Counted from the first letter of the stretch, positions 1 through 6,862 are shown. The stretch: 8,809 bases of DNA from Chloroflexota bacterium (GCA_005881995.1 VBHV01000246.1:1-8809), one strand, 5' to 3'. Numbers and translations are program-made. Notes: generated by a model not told the origin, from the sequence alone.

Positions 1-3
1 TAG

Positions 4-35
4 GGTACGGGCTGGGCTTGCCCCTGCCCTGGTAG
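4..35. repeat. Degenerate GC-rich hairpin at window edge
   Basis: This short stretch contains the near-palindrome GGGCTTGCCC (14-23), flanked by GGGCT on the left and TGCCCTGGTA on the right. It can fold imperfectly. It aligns by eye with the inner part of the perfect palindrome at 3868-3935 (AGGGCTGGGCATGCCCAGCC), and its core decamer is identical to one at 7341-7350. I read it as a decayed member of the same hairpin repeat family, or as the terminator of a gene lying left of the window. Its left limit is uncertain because the window begins here. Confidence 0.35.
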
Positions 36-73
36 CAGCTGACGCTCATCCCATACCGATACCGCCTAATGTG

Positions 74-102
74 TAGCCAACGAGAACCAGCCATGATACA
101 AT
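74..102 (+). promoter_or_regulatory. Probable sigma-70 promoter for the cca gene
   Basis: A TACAAT -10 box (97-102) is preceded by TGA, giving an extended -10 (TGATACAAT). Seventeen bases upstream lies TAGCCA (74-79), a 4 of 6 match to the -35 consensus. Transcription would begin near 109, leaving a leader of roughly 28-37 nt before the candidate start codons. It is the best match between the window start and the gene, but single promoter matches of this quality can arise by chance. Confidence 0.4.
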
Positions 103-136
103 AGGCCCATTACAAGTTCTTGGAAATGGGTACACT

Positions 137-1525
137 TTGCTCATCATGCTAGATATCATTCTCACGCTGGCGGAAGCATTTCGCGCGCAGCATAAACAAC
201 TATATATGGTAGGGGGAACCGTGCGCGATGTGCTGCTCCACCGGGGTCAATCCAATGACGCGGACCTGGCGACCGATGCGAAACCCGACGAGATCAAGCA
301 GATCGTCGCGCCCACACGCCCCAGCGCGGTTATCCTCGTCGGAGAGCGTTTCGGGACAGTGCGCCTGCACTATGGCAACGACATCATCGAGATCACCACG
401 TTTCGCAGCGAACGCTATAACGCCGAGTCGCGTAAGCCGGAAGTGTGTTTTGGGACGAGACTGGACGACGATCTGCTGCGGCGCGACTTCACCATCAACG
501 CCATAGCGCGCCATCCACTGACGGGCCAGATCAGCGATCCCTTCAGCGGAAGACAGGACCTCGAGGAGCACCTGTTACGCGCGGTAGGCAACCAACCTGA
601 TCAACGCTTCGATGAAGATCCCCTGCGCCTGCTGCGCGCCGTGCGTTTCGCCGCCCAGCTCGATTTCACCATTGAAGCTGAGACGCGCCGCTCGATGATT
701 CGCCAGGCGCATAAGCTGCAAAAGATTTCGCGGGAACGCATCCGCGATGAGATGAATAAATTGCTGCTCTCCGATCACCCCTCCAAAGGGCTGAATTTAC
801 TGGTCGAACTGGGATTGATGCAGTGGATTATCCCGGAGGTGCTGGATTTGCGCGGCGTCAGCCAGCAGCCGCAGCATACCATACATACCAAAGATGTCTA
901 TACGCACGTGCTGCGCGTCGTTGAACGTTCTTCTCCCAGGCTGGCCACCCGTTGGAGCGCGCTGCTGCATGACATCGCCAAGCCGCGCACGCGCACAGTG
1001 GAAGATGGCAAGGTGCATTTCTTCGGACACGAGGATATCGGGGCGCATATGGCGTATGATATCCTGAAACGCCTGCACTTTGATCGTGACTTTATCGAAA
1101 GCGTCTCGCGCATCGTGCGTTTGCACATGCGAGCCAACGCCTATACCTCTGATTGGACGGATGGAGCGGTGCGCCGGCTCATGCTGGATAGCGGAGCCGA
1201 TCTACCTGACCTGCTCGATCTTTCGCGCGCCGATATTACCAGCTATCGCGCCGATAAAGTATCGCGCGCCGCCGCCCGCGTGACAGAGCTTGCCGAACGC
1301 TGCCAGCGTTTGAAAGAGGAGGCCGAGCGGGTGCCACTCAAGAGCCCGCTGGATGGTAACGAACTCATGGCGCTTTTTGGTCTCCCGCCCGGTCCCTGGC
1401 TGCGTCCCATCAAAGACCACCTGCTGGGTCTGGTCATTGATGGCGCGCTCTCACCCGATGATAAAGAACAGGCGGCACGTATTGCAAAATCTTTAATGGA
1501 AACGATGCCAGGAGAGGGGCAATGA
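137..1525 (+). CDS. cca: CCA-adding tRNA nucleotidyltransferase with HD domain
   Basis: This is a class II tRNA nucleotidyltransferase / poly(A) polymerase family enzyme, which builds or repairs the 3' CCA end of tRNAs from CTP and ATP in the cytoplasm. The nucleotidyltransferase head carries GGTVRD (26-31) and the metal-binding DxD inside DADLATD (41-47). It is followed by RRDFTINA (115-122), the base-recognition region EDPLRLLRAVRF (160-171) and RERIRDEMNKLLL (199-211). A C-terminal HD domain follows, with H257, the H278-D279 doublet and H298; in this family such domains often have metal-dependent phosphohydrolase activity. At 462 aa it is of full length. The TTG at 137 gives the longest frame, but the ATG at 146 (459 aa) is equally plausible; the only Shine-Dalgarno-like sequence, GGAAA (122-126), is weak for both. 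The PLD-like gene follows after 7 bases, so the two are likely co-transcribed. A poly(A) polymerase activity cannot be excluded from sequence alone. Confidence 0.93.
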   Translation: MLIMLDIILTLAEAFRAQHKQLYMVGGTVRDVLLHRGQSNDADLATDAKPDEIKQIVAPTRPSAVILVGERFGTVRLHYGNDIIEITTFRSERYNAESRKPEVCFGTRLDDDLLRRDFTINAIARHPLTGQISDPFSGRQDLEEHLLRAVGNQPDQRFDEDPLRLLRAVRFAAQLDFTIEAETRRSMIRQAHKLQKISRERIRDEMNKLLLSDHPSKGLNLLVELGLMQWIIPEVLDLRGVSQQPQHTIHTKDVYTHVLRVVERSSPRLATRWSALLHDIAKPRTRTVEDGKVHFFGHEDIGAHMAYDILKRLHFDRDFIESVSRIVRLHMRANAYTSDWTDGAVRRLMLDSGADLPDLLDLSRADITSYRADKVSRAAARVTELAERCQRLKEEAERVPLKSPLDGNELMALFGLPPGPWLRPIKDHLLGLVIDGALSPDDKEQAARIAKSLMETMPGEGQ

Positions 1526-1536
1526 ACGCAATATGA
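1522..1536 (+). other. Four-codon mini-ORF bridging cca and the PLD gene
   Basis: The ATG at 1522 overlaps the cca stop as ATGA and encodes only M-N-A-I before a TGA at 1534-1536. That TGA overlaps the ATG of the PLD-like gene (1533) in a second ATGA. The strong Shine-Dalgarno AGGAGAGG (1510-1517) is 4 bases from this mini-ORF but 15 bases from the PLD start, which is too far for usual initiation. Ribosomes may start here and re-initiate at 1533, or the site may simply serve 1533 with poor spacing. Translation of the tetrapeptide is not shown. Confidence 0.3.
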
Positions 1537-3353
1537 GCGAGCAGCAGACCTTCAGCGACAACTGGTGGATAGAGGGGGATGCACCGGTACGGAGTGCGCC
1601 TCGCGCTGCTTTCTTGATTGATGGACGCCTGACAATGTTAGAGATGTGCGTGCGTTTTGTAGGCGCAAAACATTCGATCTCTATCGCTGCCTGGGGCCTC
1701 ACCCCGGATTTGCTGCTGGTGCGCGGCAAACACCATCGTGCAGGACCAGATGGTTCACCGGAACAGAAAACGTTGCTCGACTGGCTGTGTTCTAAAGGCA
1801 TGGAGAAGGTTGACCTGCTGTTCTGGCAGCGCTGCCAGGCGCTCAGTGTGGCAAACGTGTTGAACTACGCCGTCAGTAAAGGGGTTGAGGTACGCGTCCT
1901 GCTGTGGGATACCTATTCGCTGATCTTCCCAACAGATGCCAGGAAGGTGCATGCTGCATTGGAATCACTCGGCGTGCGCTGCTTGCTTGATGACAGCCAT
2001 ATGAGTATACTCAACCACCCAGCCGCCGCGCTTCATCAGAAGGCGGTGGTCGTAGATAGCCAGTATGCCTTTGTCGGCGGCATCGATATGATGACCGAGG
2101 GCAATGGAGAATATGATCGCTGGGACACAAAGGGTCATATTTTTCAAAATCTGCTGCGCCTGAGGAGCGATGGCAAGATGCCGCATGGCTGGCATGATGT
2201 GCACCTCAAGTTTGAGGGGCCTGCCGTTGCCGACGTGGAACTCAATTTTCGCCAGCGTTGGAATGCCGTGGCTCAGCTGCATGAGCTAGGCAAGGACTGG
2301 TACCTGCCGGAACCGCCTGAGCAAGCCAATACAACGCATGCGACCATCATACGACCACCCGAACATACCGTCGGCGAGTTACGTATACAAATGACGCGCA
2401 CCATCCCCAACCGCATCTACAATTTTGCTCCCGACGGCATTGCCACTATCCTTGAGTCCTATCAACGGGCATTTGCGAATGCGCGGCATTTCATTTATAT
2501 TGAAAATCAGTATTTCTGGCGGCGTACTTTCTTAGGATTGGAGAATCCCGCGCTGGGTATCCCTCTCGCCGATATGGAGAAGCTCATAGCAACGCTGGCG
2601 GATGCCATAGGGCGCGGAGTAGTAGTCACGCTCTTGCTTCCCGATAATCCCAATGTCGGGCGCGAATGTACCGATGACGGCCTGAAGTATCTCTGGGAAC
2701 TCTGTCCCGACGCGGTCATGCTCGGTTCGCTGGCGGCCTATACGCTGGGAACATTCCACGAGGAACCGGTGCAGGACGAGGCTGGGGAAACGCTCTCGAA
2801 TGGAGAGCGGTCTCCCACAAATAACCGGATGCGCTATCGACCCATCTATGTGCATGGGAAGGTAGCTCTTGTCGATGATATGTGGATTACCGTCGGCTCC
2901 GCGAACCTGAATAATCGCGGTATGCGTGATGATGCGGAACTCAATATGGCCATTGTCCATCCCAGGATGGCGCAGGCTTTGCGTATGCTATTGATGGCGG
3001 AGCACCTGGGCCTGTGTGACGAAGACACGTTGTTTCGTATTATTGAAGTAATGGGGCAGGTACGCCTCACTGACGAGCTAGAGCACGTGAGCGAGGACAT
3101 AGCAGCGCAGTGGGAAATATTGCAGGAGCAACTGCGTGATCCATTTGCCTCTATAGGCCGCTACGCGCTGCAGGCAAAGGAAAATCTCCAGGCCGTTAAA
3201 GAGCATCGAACACTGGTGGGACACCTGCTGCCCTACATTCCACATTACCGGGCGCAAGACTACCAGGTCGAGTTGGATCCGGTGAACGGCTGGCTTGATA
3301 CGCTGCCCAAACCTCCTCAGGCGCCTCCCGTGGAAGTAGAACAGCAATCATAG
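1533..3353 (+). CDS. Phospholipase D-like protein with two HKD motifs
   Basis: This is a PLD-superfamily enzyme, likely hydrolysing or transferring the phosphodiester of phospholipids. Both catalytic motifs are intact: H168-x-K170-x4-D175 in LHQKAVVVD, followed by AFVGGIDMM, and H441-x-K443-x4-D448 in VHGKVALVD, followed by VGSANLNNRGMRDDAELNMAI. The strings AFVGGID, YIENQYFW and GSANLNNRG recall the eukaryote-type phospholipase D / phosphatidylcholine-hydrolysing branch more than the short bacterial cardiolipin synthases. No PX, PH or C2 domain, signal peptide or clear membrane helix is visible, so it is probably cytosolic or peripheral. A polar insertion rich in E, N and S lies at about 412-433, just before the second motif. 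The C-terminal 120 residues after the second lobe are acidic and helix-rich, ending in a proline-rich tail. Start 1533 is the first ATG in frame after cca. The substrate, and hydrolase versus synthase activity, remain unknown. Confidence 0.85.
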   Translation: MSEQQTFSDNWWIEGDAPVRSAPRAAFLIDGRLTMLEMCVRFVGAKHSISIAAWGLTPDLLLVRGKHHRAGPDGSPEQKTLLDWLCSKGMEKVDLLFWQRCQALSVANVLNYAVSKGVEVRVLLWDTYSLIFPTDARKVHAALESLGVRCLLDDSHMSILNHPAAALHQKAVVVDSQYAFVGGIDMMTEGNGEYDRWDTKGHIFQNLLRLRSDGKMPHGWHDVHLKFEGPAVADVELNFRQRWNAVAQLHELGKDWYLPEPPEQANTTHATIIRPPEHTVGELRIQMTRTIPNRIYNFAPDGIATILESYQRAFANARHFIYIENQYFWRRTFLGLENPALGIPLADMEKLIATLADAIGRGVVVTLLLPDNPNVGRECTDDGLKYLWELCPDAVMLGSLAAYTLGTFHEEPVQDEAGETLSNGERSPTNNRMRYRPIYVHGKVALVDDMWITVGSANLNNRGMRDDAELNMAIVHPRMAQALRMLLMAEHLGLCDEDTLFRIIEVMGQVRLTDELEHVSEDIAAQWEILQEQLRDPFASIGRYALQAKENLQAVKEHRTLVGHLLPYIPHYRAQDYQVELDPVNGWLDTLPKPPQAPPVEVEQQS

Positions 3354-3386
3354 AGCAATCATTCCAGCGAAGAAAAGGAAACCAAT

Positions 3387-3856
3387 ATGTCAAAAGCGAA
3401 TAAGCCGGGATCGCAGAAACCTACGACAAACAATGTGAATCAACTTCGAGTTCTCAACCAACCATCCATCGAGCTAAGCAGGGTGGCAAGAACCGCAAGT
3501 CCACCATTGGCGGAACGGCGGTGCAGGGGTCAAAATCCACCCAGCCAAAGGAAATCCCCACGACGCCTGCCGCGCAGCAACAGCCGGAGTCCTATAACCG
3601 TGAGATGCGCCGCCGCATGGAGCATATGGGAACAGGCCCCTACAGCGAACCCGCTCCCAATCCGACACGCAAGCGCATGCAAAAACGGGTAGATGAGCGG
3701 AAAAAACGCCAGGAAGCCGCGAAAAAGACGGTTGTGACCAGAGGGCCAAGTACCGATATTAAGGTCGGGCGCAAAAATACCTACTTCTTGCTGGGTGCAG
3801 TAGCGATTGTGTTACTGATCATCGTGATCGCCATTATCATCCGGCATCCATTTTAA
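3387..3856 (+). pseudogene. Small C-terminally anchored membrane protein gene with frameshift
   Basis: An ATG at 3387, with AGGAAA (3375-3380) 6 bases upstream, opens a frame encoding MSKANKPGSQKPTTNNVNQ. After about 3440 this frame gives arginine-rich nonsense ending at 3692. The overlapping frame shifted by -1 is open from 3404 and reads as convincing coding sequence from about 3443 (SSSQPTIHRAKQGGKNRKST) to the stop at 3856. A single missing base between about 3404 and 3480 would join them into one protein of about 156 aa: a hydrophilic basic N-terminal region, then one C-terminal membrane helix. No canonical slippery heptamer is seen there, so I favour a mutation or assembly error over programmed frameshifting. 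The gene follows the PLD-like gene after 33 bases. I do not recognise the family. Confidence 0.5.
3521..3856 (+). CDS. Basic single-pass membrane protein (intact part)
   Basis: This is the uninterrupted part of the gene described at 3387-3856, written from a GTG at 3521 as 111 aa. Residues 1-45 are Gln/Pro/Ser/Thr-rich. Residues about 25-70 are strongly basic and helix-prone (NREMRRRMEHM, RKRMQKRVDERKKRQ). Residues about 86-107 form one very hydrophobic helix (YFLLGAVAIVLLIIVIAIII), followed by only four residues (RHPF). The layout fits a C-terminally anchored protein with its basic domain in the cytoplasm. The GTG has no good Shine-Dalgarno and the same frame reads well upstream of it, so the true start is probably 3387 across a frameshift. 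No function can be assigned. A role beside the PLD-like enzyme at the membrane is only a positional guess. Confidence 0.6.
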   Translation: MQGSKSTQPKEIPTTPAAQQQPESYNREMRRRMEHMGTGPYSEPAPNPTRKRMQKRVDERKKRQEAAKKTVVTRGPSTDIKVGRKNTYFLLGAVAIVLLIIVIAIIIRHPF

Positions 3857-3867
3857 GAAATATGCCT

Positions 3868-3935
3868 AAATGCTCAATAGCAACTTTACCAGGGCTGGGC
3901 ATGCCCAGCCCTGGTAAAGTTGCTATTGAGCATTT
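3868..3935. repeat. Perfect 68-bp palindrome, probable bidirectional terminator
   Basis: Two 34-base arms (3868-3901 and 3902-3935) are exact reverse complements with no spacer, centred on GGGCATGCCC. The arms are AT-richer outside and GC-rich near the centre. The element lies 11 bases after the stop of the plus-strand membrane protein and 7 bases after the stop of the convergent stress-protein gene, so it would form the same strong RNA hairpin from both directions. Only short T runs follow on either side, so it is not a textbook intrinsic terminator. Its centre resembles those at 14-23 and 7341-7350, which suggests a dispersed hairpin repeat. Confidence 0.85.
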
Positions 3936-3942
3936 CCTGACC

Positions 3943-4911
3943 TTATTCCCTCGGTCGAACAATCAACAGCGGCAGGCGCGAGGTGTCGAGCACTCGCTCG
4001 GTCACGCTGCCTACCCAGCGCTGTAGTCCGCTGTAGCCCTGGGTAGTCATGGCAATCGCATCACAGCCGCCGAAGACCCCAACTCCTTCCCCGTTACCTC
4101 CATCCTCTGCGACTCTCAGGATGCCCTGGGCAATCTCATCATCGACAATCACCGAGGAGGTGAATTCGAGATTGAGATTGACTATGCCTGGGTCCAAAGA
4201 ACCCTCGCGCAGATAGTGTATCGTTGCTTCCAGGTACTCCTTAGCCATATTCAGCAGCGCTTGCGTGTTCTGAGTGGCGCGGGCCGCCTTGCCTTCATTG
4301 GTAGGCTGGACGATGTGAGTGAGATGCAAGGCACCCCGTCCAGGAGCAGCCAGGGCCGCTGCGAGATAGGCCGCTGGCACAAGCGCTGCTCTGGCATAGT
4401 CCGAGCCATCCAGTGGAACAAGGACGCGCAAGGGCCGCTCGCCAGGGTGTCGCTCTTCTGGAACAGAACCGCCTTCACGCAGAACCAGCACAGGGATATC
4501 TGCAAAGCGAGCAACTTTCGCGGCGACTGAACCCATCATCCACCAGCGTTTGACCCCGGTGTAGCCGTGACTACACATGACAATGATATCCGCGTGCTTC
4601 TCGGCTGCCATAGTCAGAATGCTGGGAGAGATCAGACCGACCGGCACATAGGTCTGAACAGGAATGCCGGTCAGAAGCTCAGACTCAGCCACCCCTGCCA
4701 GGTAGCTTTCGGCCAGGGCCCGATCCGCCTGCCCAATGGTCTGTACAAGATTGGGTTTCCCAGGCGCCGAGGGCAAACGTGCAGGCTCAGTGCTAAGCAC
4801 GCGCACGAGAAAGATGGAGCCGCCGGTGGCACGAGCCAGGCGCGCCGCGATTGGAAGCGCTCGCTCGGCTCTCCCAGAGCCATCCAGAGGAACTAGGATC
4901 CGTTTGAACAT
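3943..4911 (-). CDS. Tandem universal stress protein (two UspA domains)
   Basis: This cytoplasmic protein has two universal stress protein domains in one chain: residues 1-146, starting KRILVPLDGS, and 160-320, starting LRVLVPLDGS. The family binds ATP or related nucleotides, or acts as a stress-response partner protein. The usual loop in nucleotide-binding members is G-x2-G-x9-G-(S/T). Domain 1 reads C113-SH-G116 then ten residues before G127-S128; domain 2 reads T289-TQ-G292 then eight before G301-S302. Both lack the first Gly and differ in loop length by one residue in opposite directions. A Gly-rich insert (about 271-283, GGNGEGVGVFGG) precedes the domain 2 motif and looks absent from typical members. 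The start is well supported: AAGGAG (4919-4924) sits 7 bases upstream. It is the second gene after the MFS transporter, 32 bases away, so likely one operon. The fold assignment is firm; nucleotide binding is open. Confidence 0.93.
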   Translation of the reverse strand: MFKRILVPLDGSGRAERALPIAARLARATGGSIFLVRVLSTEPARLPSAPGKPNLVQTIGQADRALAESYLAGVAESELLTGIPVQTYVPVGLISPSILTMAAEKHADIIVMCSHGYTGVKRWWMMGSVAAKVARFADIPVLVLREGGSVPEERHPGERPLRVLVPLDGSDYARAALVPAAYLAAALAAPGRGALHLTHIVQPTNEGKAARATQNTQALLNMAKEYLEATIHYLREGSLDPGIVNLNLEFTSSVIVDDEIAQGILRVAEDGGNGEGVGVFGGCDAIAMTTQGYSGLQRWVGSVTERVLDTSRLPLLIVRPRE

Positions 4912-4943
4912 CTATATACTCCTTCTCCTTATCTCTAGCATTA

Positions 4944-6425
4944 TTACGCAGCCTCCATCTCCTCGACAAATGAGAGGGGCCGGGCGACGCTCTCCAGAGA
5001 CTGCCGCTCCGCCTTGACACCAAAGAAGACGGCGACGATACCCGCGCCAGCCATGAGCGCGGCACCGAACAGGTCGCCATAGAAGACTTCTATCGGCTTG
5101 TTAGAGGCGATGAGAACGCCAAACAGCAGTGGAGCCACCGCTGCGGCTCCTGTTCCAATCGCATAGAACAAGGCAATTGCCAGGGCGCGAACCTCCAGCG
5201 GGAATACCTCGCTCACCGTCAGGTAAGCCGAGCTGGCACCGGCGGAGGCGAAGAAGAAGATGATCGACCAGCAGATGGTCTGTGTCACCGCGTTGAGGTA
5301 GCCCTGCAGGAACAGCCAGCCCGTGATCGTGAGCAGGACTCCCGAGATGATATAGGTGAAGCTAATCATCTGCCGGCGCCCGATCGTATCAAACAGGCGC
5401 CCGATCGTCAGTGGCCCGATGATGTTACCGATGGCGAACGGGATCAGATACAGCCCGACGGTGCTTGGATCAATGTGATAGAAGGTGGTAAGCACCAGGC
5501 CGTAGGTGAAGAAGATCGCGTTATAGAGGAAAGCCTGGCCAACCATTAGCGAGAACCCGAGCAGCGAGCGCGTGGGGTAATCTTTCAGCATGGTTCGTAT
5601 AATTCGGCCATAGCTTACGGTTCCGGTCGGGCGAATCAGCATAGTCCCTTGCGGCTCCGGCAAGGAGGTGATATGCTCTTCTTTCATGACTTCGCCCTCG
5701 ATCATGCTCACGATCTGGTTCGCCTCGTCGAACCGTCCATGCATCATAAGCCAGCGCGGGCTTTCCGGCACGAAACGCCGTACGGCCAGAATTGCTAATC
5801 CGAGGACCGCGCCCATTCCAAAGCAGAAACGCCAGCCCAGGTTCACCGCCAGCAGGTGCGGGTTGAGCAGTACAGTTGTTAAGCCAGCACCCAATGCCGT
5901 GCCAACCCACCAGGTACCATTGATCGCGAGGTCGGTGTGCCCACGAACGCGCGCCGGAATCAGTTCGTCAATAGCGGAGTTAATGGCGGCATACTCTCCA
6001 CCAATGCCGGTACCCGTCAGGAAGCGGCAAGCGGCGAACCAGATAAAGTTGAAGGAGAAGGCCGTTAAGACGGTGGCCACCAGGTAGACGCCCAGTGTAA
6101 CCATGAAGAGCATTTTGCGCCCGAACTTGTCCGTCATGCGGCCAAAAAACAGTGCACCCAGCACGGCACCTATGAGATAGGCGGTACCTGCACTTGAGAC
6201 CTCCACAGTGGTGAGGCCCAACGCTTGCTTGTTGGTGAGTACGGCGCCGATTGCGCCGACAATGGTTACCTCAAGGCCATCAAGAATCCAGGTAATGCCA
6301 AGCGAAATCACAACGAGCCAGTGCCACCGGCTCCAGGGAAGACGATCCATCCTGGCGGGAATATCGGTCTTCACCACCTTCGAAGTAGGTCCAACATTAC
6401 TAGTGTTACTACTAACAGCTCTCAT
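4944..6425 (-). CDS. MFS transporter, metabolite:H+ symporter / sugar-porter type
   Basis: This is a 493-aa inner-membrane transporter with the hydrophobic pattern of about twelve helices. Helix 1 carries D49 in WILDGLEVTIVG. The loop between helices 2 and 3 has the MFS signature GRMTDKFGRK (95-104), repeated after helix 8 as GRLFDTIGRR (342-351). RFLTGTGIGGEYAAINS (134-150) and VPESPRWLMMHGRFDEA (219-235) are typical of the related sugar-porter and metabolite:H+ (aromatic acid, NiaP-like) symporter groups. The N-terminus has about 30 polar residues before helix 1, and a short acidic tail ends MEAA. The start is supported by AAAGGAG (6436-6442), 10 bases upstream. Direction of transport and substrate cannot be read from the sequence; proton-coupled uptake of a small organic acid or sugar is the family default. 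The stress-protein gene downstream is probably co-transcribed. Confidence 0.9.
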   Translation of the reverse strand: MRAVSSNTSNVGPTSKVVKTDIPARMDRLPWSRWHWLVVISLGITWILDGLEVTIVGAIGAVLTNKQALGLTTVEVSSAGTAYLIGAVLGALFFGRMTDKFGRKMLFMVTLGVYLVATVLTAFSFNFIWFAACRFLTGTGIGGEYAAINSAIDELIPARVRGHTDLAINGTWWVGTALGAGLTTVLLNPHLLAVNLGWRFCFGMGAVLGLAILAVRRFVPESPRWLMMHGRFDEANQIVSMIEGEVMKEEHITSLPEPQGTMLIRPTGTVSYGRIIRTMLKDYPTRSLLGFSLMVGQAFLYNAIFFTYGLVLTTFYHIDPSTVGLYLIPFAIGNIIGPLTIGRLFDTIGRRQMISFTYIISGVLLTITGWLFLQGYLNAVTQTICWSIIFFFASAGASSAYLTVSEVFPLEVRALAIALFYAIGTGAAAVAPLLFGVLIASNKPIEVFYGDLFGAALMAGAGIVAVFFGVKAERQSLESVARPLSFVEEMEAA

Positions 6426-6611
6426 TGCTCCAAATCTCCTTTGCTTCGTGCTACGTTAGATATTGACACTTGCTTCTTCCTTGATCGAAGTCGTGAGTGC
6501 TGCTTCATCGTCCCGACCCACGACCCTGCTTACACACGAAAGTGGGCAAGCTTTCGCCTGATCATGCAGTGGAAAAGTCAACCACGAGGGCATAATCTGC
6601 TGGTAATTATT

Positions 6612-6625
6612 TGTAAGCGCTAAGG
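6612..6625. promoter_or_regulatory. LacI/GalR-like operator candidate
   Basis: TGTAAGCGCTAAGG has the central AGCGCT dyad and AT-rich shoulders seen in many LacI-family operators, such as TGTAAGCGCTTACA. The left half matches that form well and the right half is imperfect. It lies about 190 bases upstream of the MFS start, a place where a sugar-responsive repressor could act. No LacI-family gene is in the window, and a single half-conserved site may be chance. Confidence 0.25.
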
Positions 6626-6672
6626 AGACGCACTACATTCACACCCCAATTTAAATTTGAACACGATATTTA

Positions 6673-6840
6673 TCATATTTCGGTTTCGCTCAGCAATGAG
6701 AAAGGTAAAGTTGAAACCACTTGCGGTCGAGAAATTTGCATTACTTCGCACGTGTACGCGTCATCTATTGCATCCCAATCATTCATCGGGTAAGATACTT
6801 CAAAATCGGTATACAAACGGTGAAGACAGTTGACGCACAT
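6673..6840 (-). CDS. Doubtful 55-aa ORF in the divergent region
   Basis: Read from the ATG at 6840, this frame encodes a 55-aa acidic peptide beginning MCVNCLHRLYTDFEVSYP and containing NDWDAIDDAYTCEV. The composition and codon choice look more protein-like than a random frame. It has one CxxC pair and a third Cys, which is too few to propose a zinc site with confidence. The sequence upstream of the ATG is pyrimidine-rich, with no Shine-Dalgarno. The frame can be extended to 6984, but that part is antisense to the 117-aa gene and reads as Ser/Cys-rich shadow. It could be a small gene, a decayed gene remnant or chance; I cannot decide. Confidence 0.18.
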   Translation of the reverse strand: MCVNCLHRLYTDFEVSYPMNDWDAIDDAYTCEVMQISRPQVVSTLPFSLLSETEI

Positions 6841-6862
6841 GTAAGAAAGAGCAGGAAAAAGT

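Larger units (their letters stand above)
6426..6862. other. Divergent intergenic region, AT-richer than its flanks
   Basis: This 437-base region separates the minus-strand MFS gene from the plus-strand 117-aa gene and should hold both promoters. It is clearly AT-richer from about 6600 to 6860. It contains AATTTAAATT (6648-6657), a small hairpin with arms CGAAAG / CTTTCG (6537-6542 and 6551-6556), and a LacI-like operator candidate at 6612-6625. A TATACA box (6810-6815) is present, but I could not find a -35 at normal spacing. TTGACG (6830-6835) has no -10 at the right distance. No convincing promoter was found for the MFS gene. A possible small minus-strand ORF is listed separately. Confidence 0.6.

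Noticed and set aside
3420..3470. Programmed -1 frameshift site in the membrane protein gene
   Set aside because: The direction fits -1, but no X XXY YYZ heptamer in the right phase and no obvious downstream stem were found, so mutation or sequencing error is simpler.
3387..3692. 101-aa frame from ATG 3387 taken as a complete protein
   Set aside because: After about residue 20 it becomes an arginine/serine/proline-rich shadow of the frame that encodes the membrane helix, so only its start is likely real.
4216..4530. 104-aa plus-strand frame opposite the stress protein
   Set aside because: Antisense to a clear two-domain Usp gene, with no start signal and no recognisable motifs.
6225..6623. 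132-aa plus-strand frame over the MFS 5' end and upstream region
   Set aside because: More than half is antisense to the well-supported MFS gene, the composition is random-looking and there is no Shine-Dalgarno.
6830..6858. TTGACG as -35 of a promoter for the 117-aa gene
   Set aside because: The position 17 bases downstream is the ribosome binding region (AGGAAA), not a -10 box.
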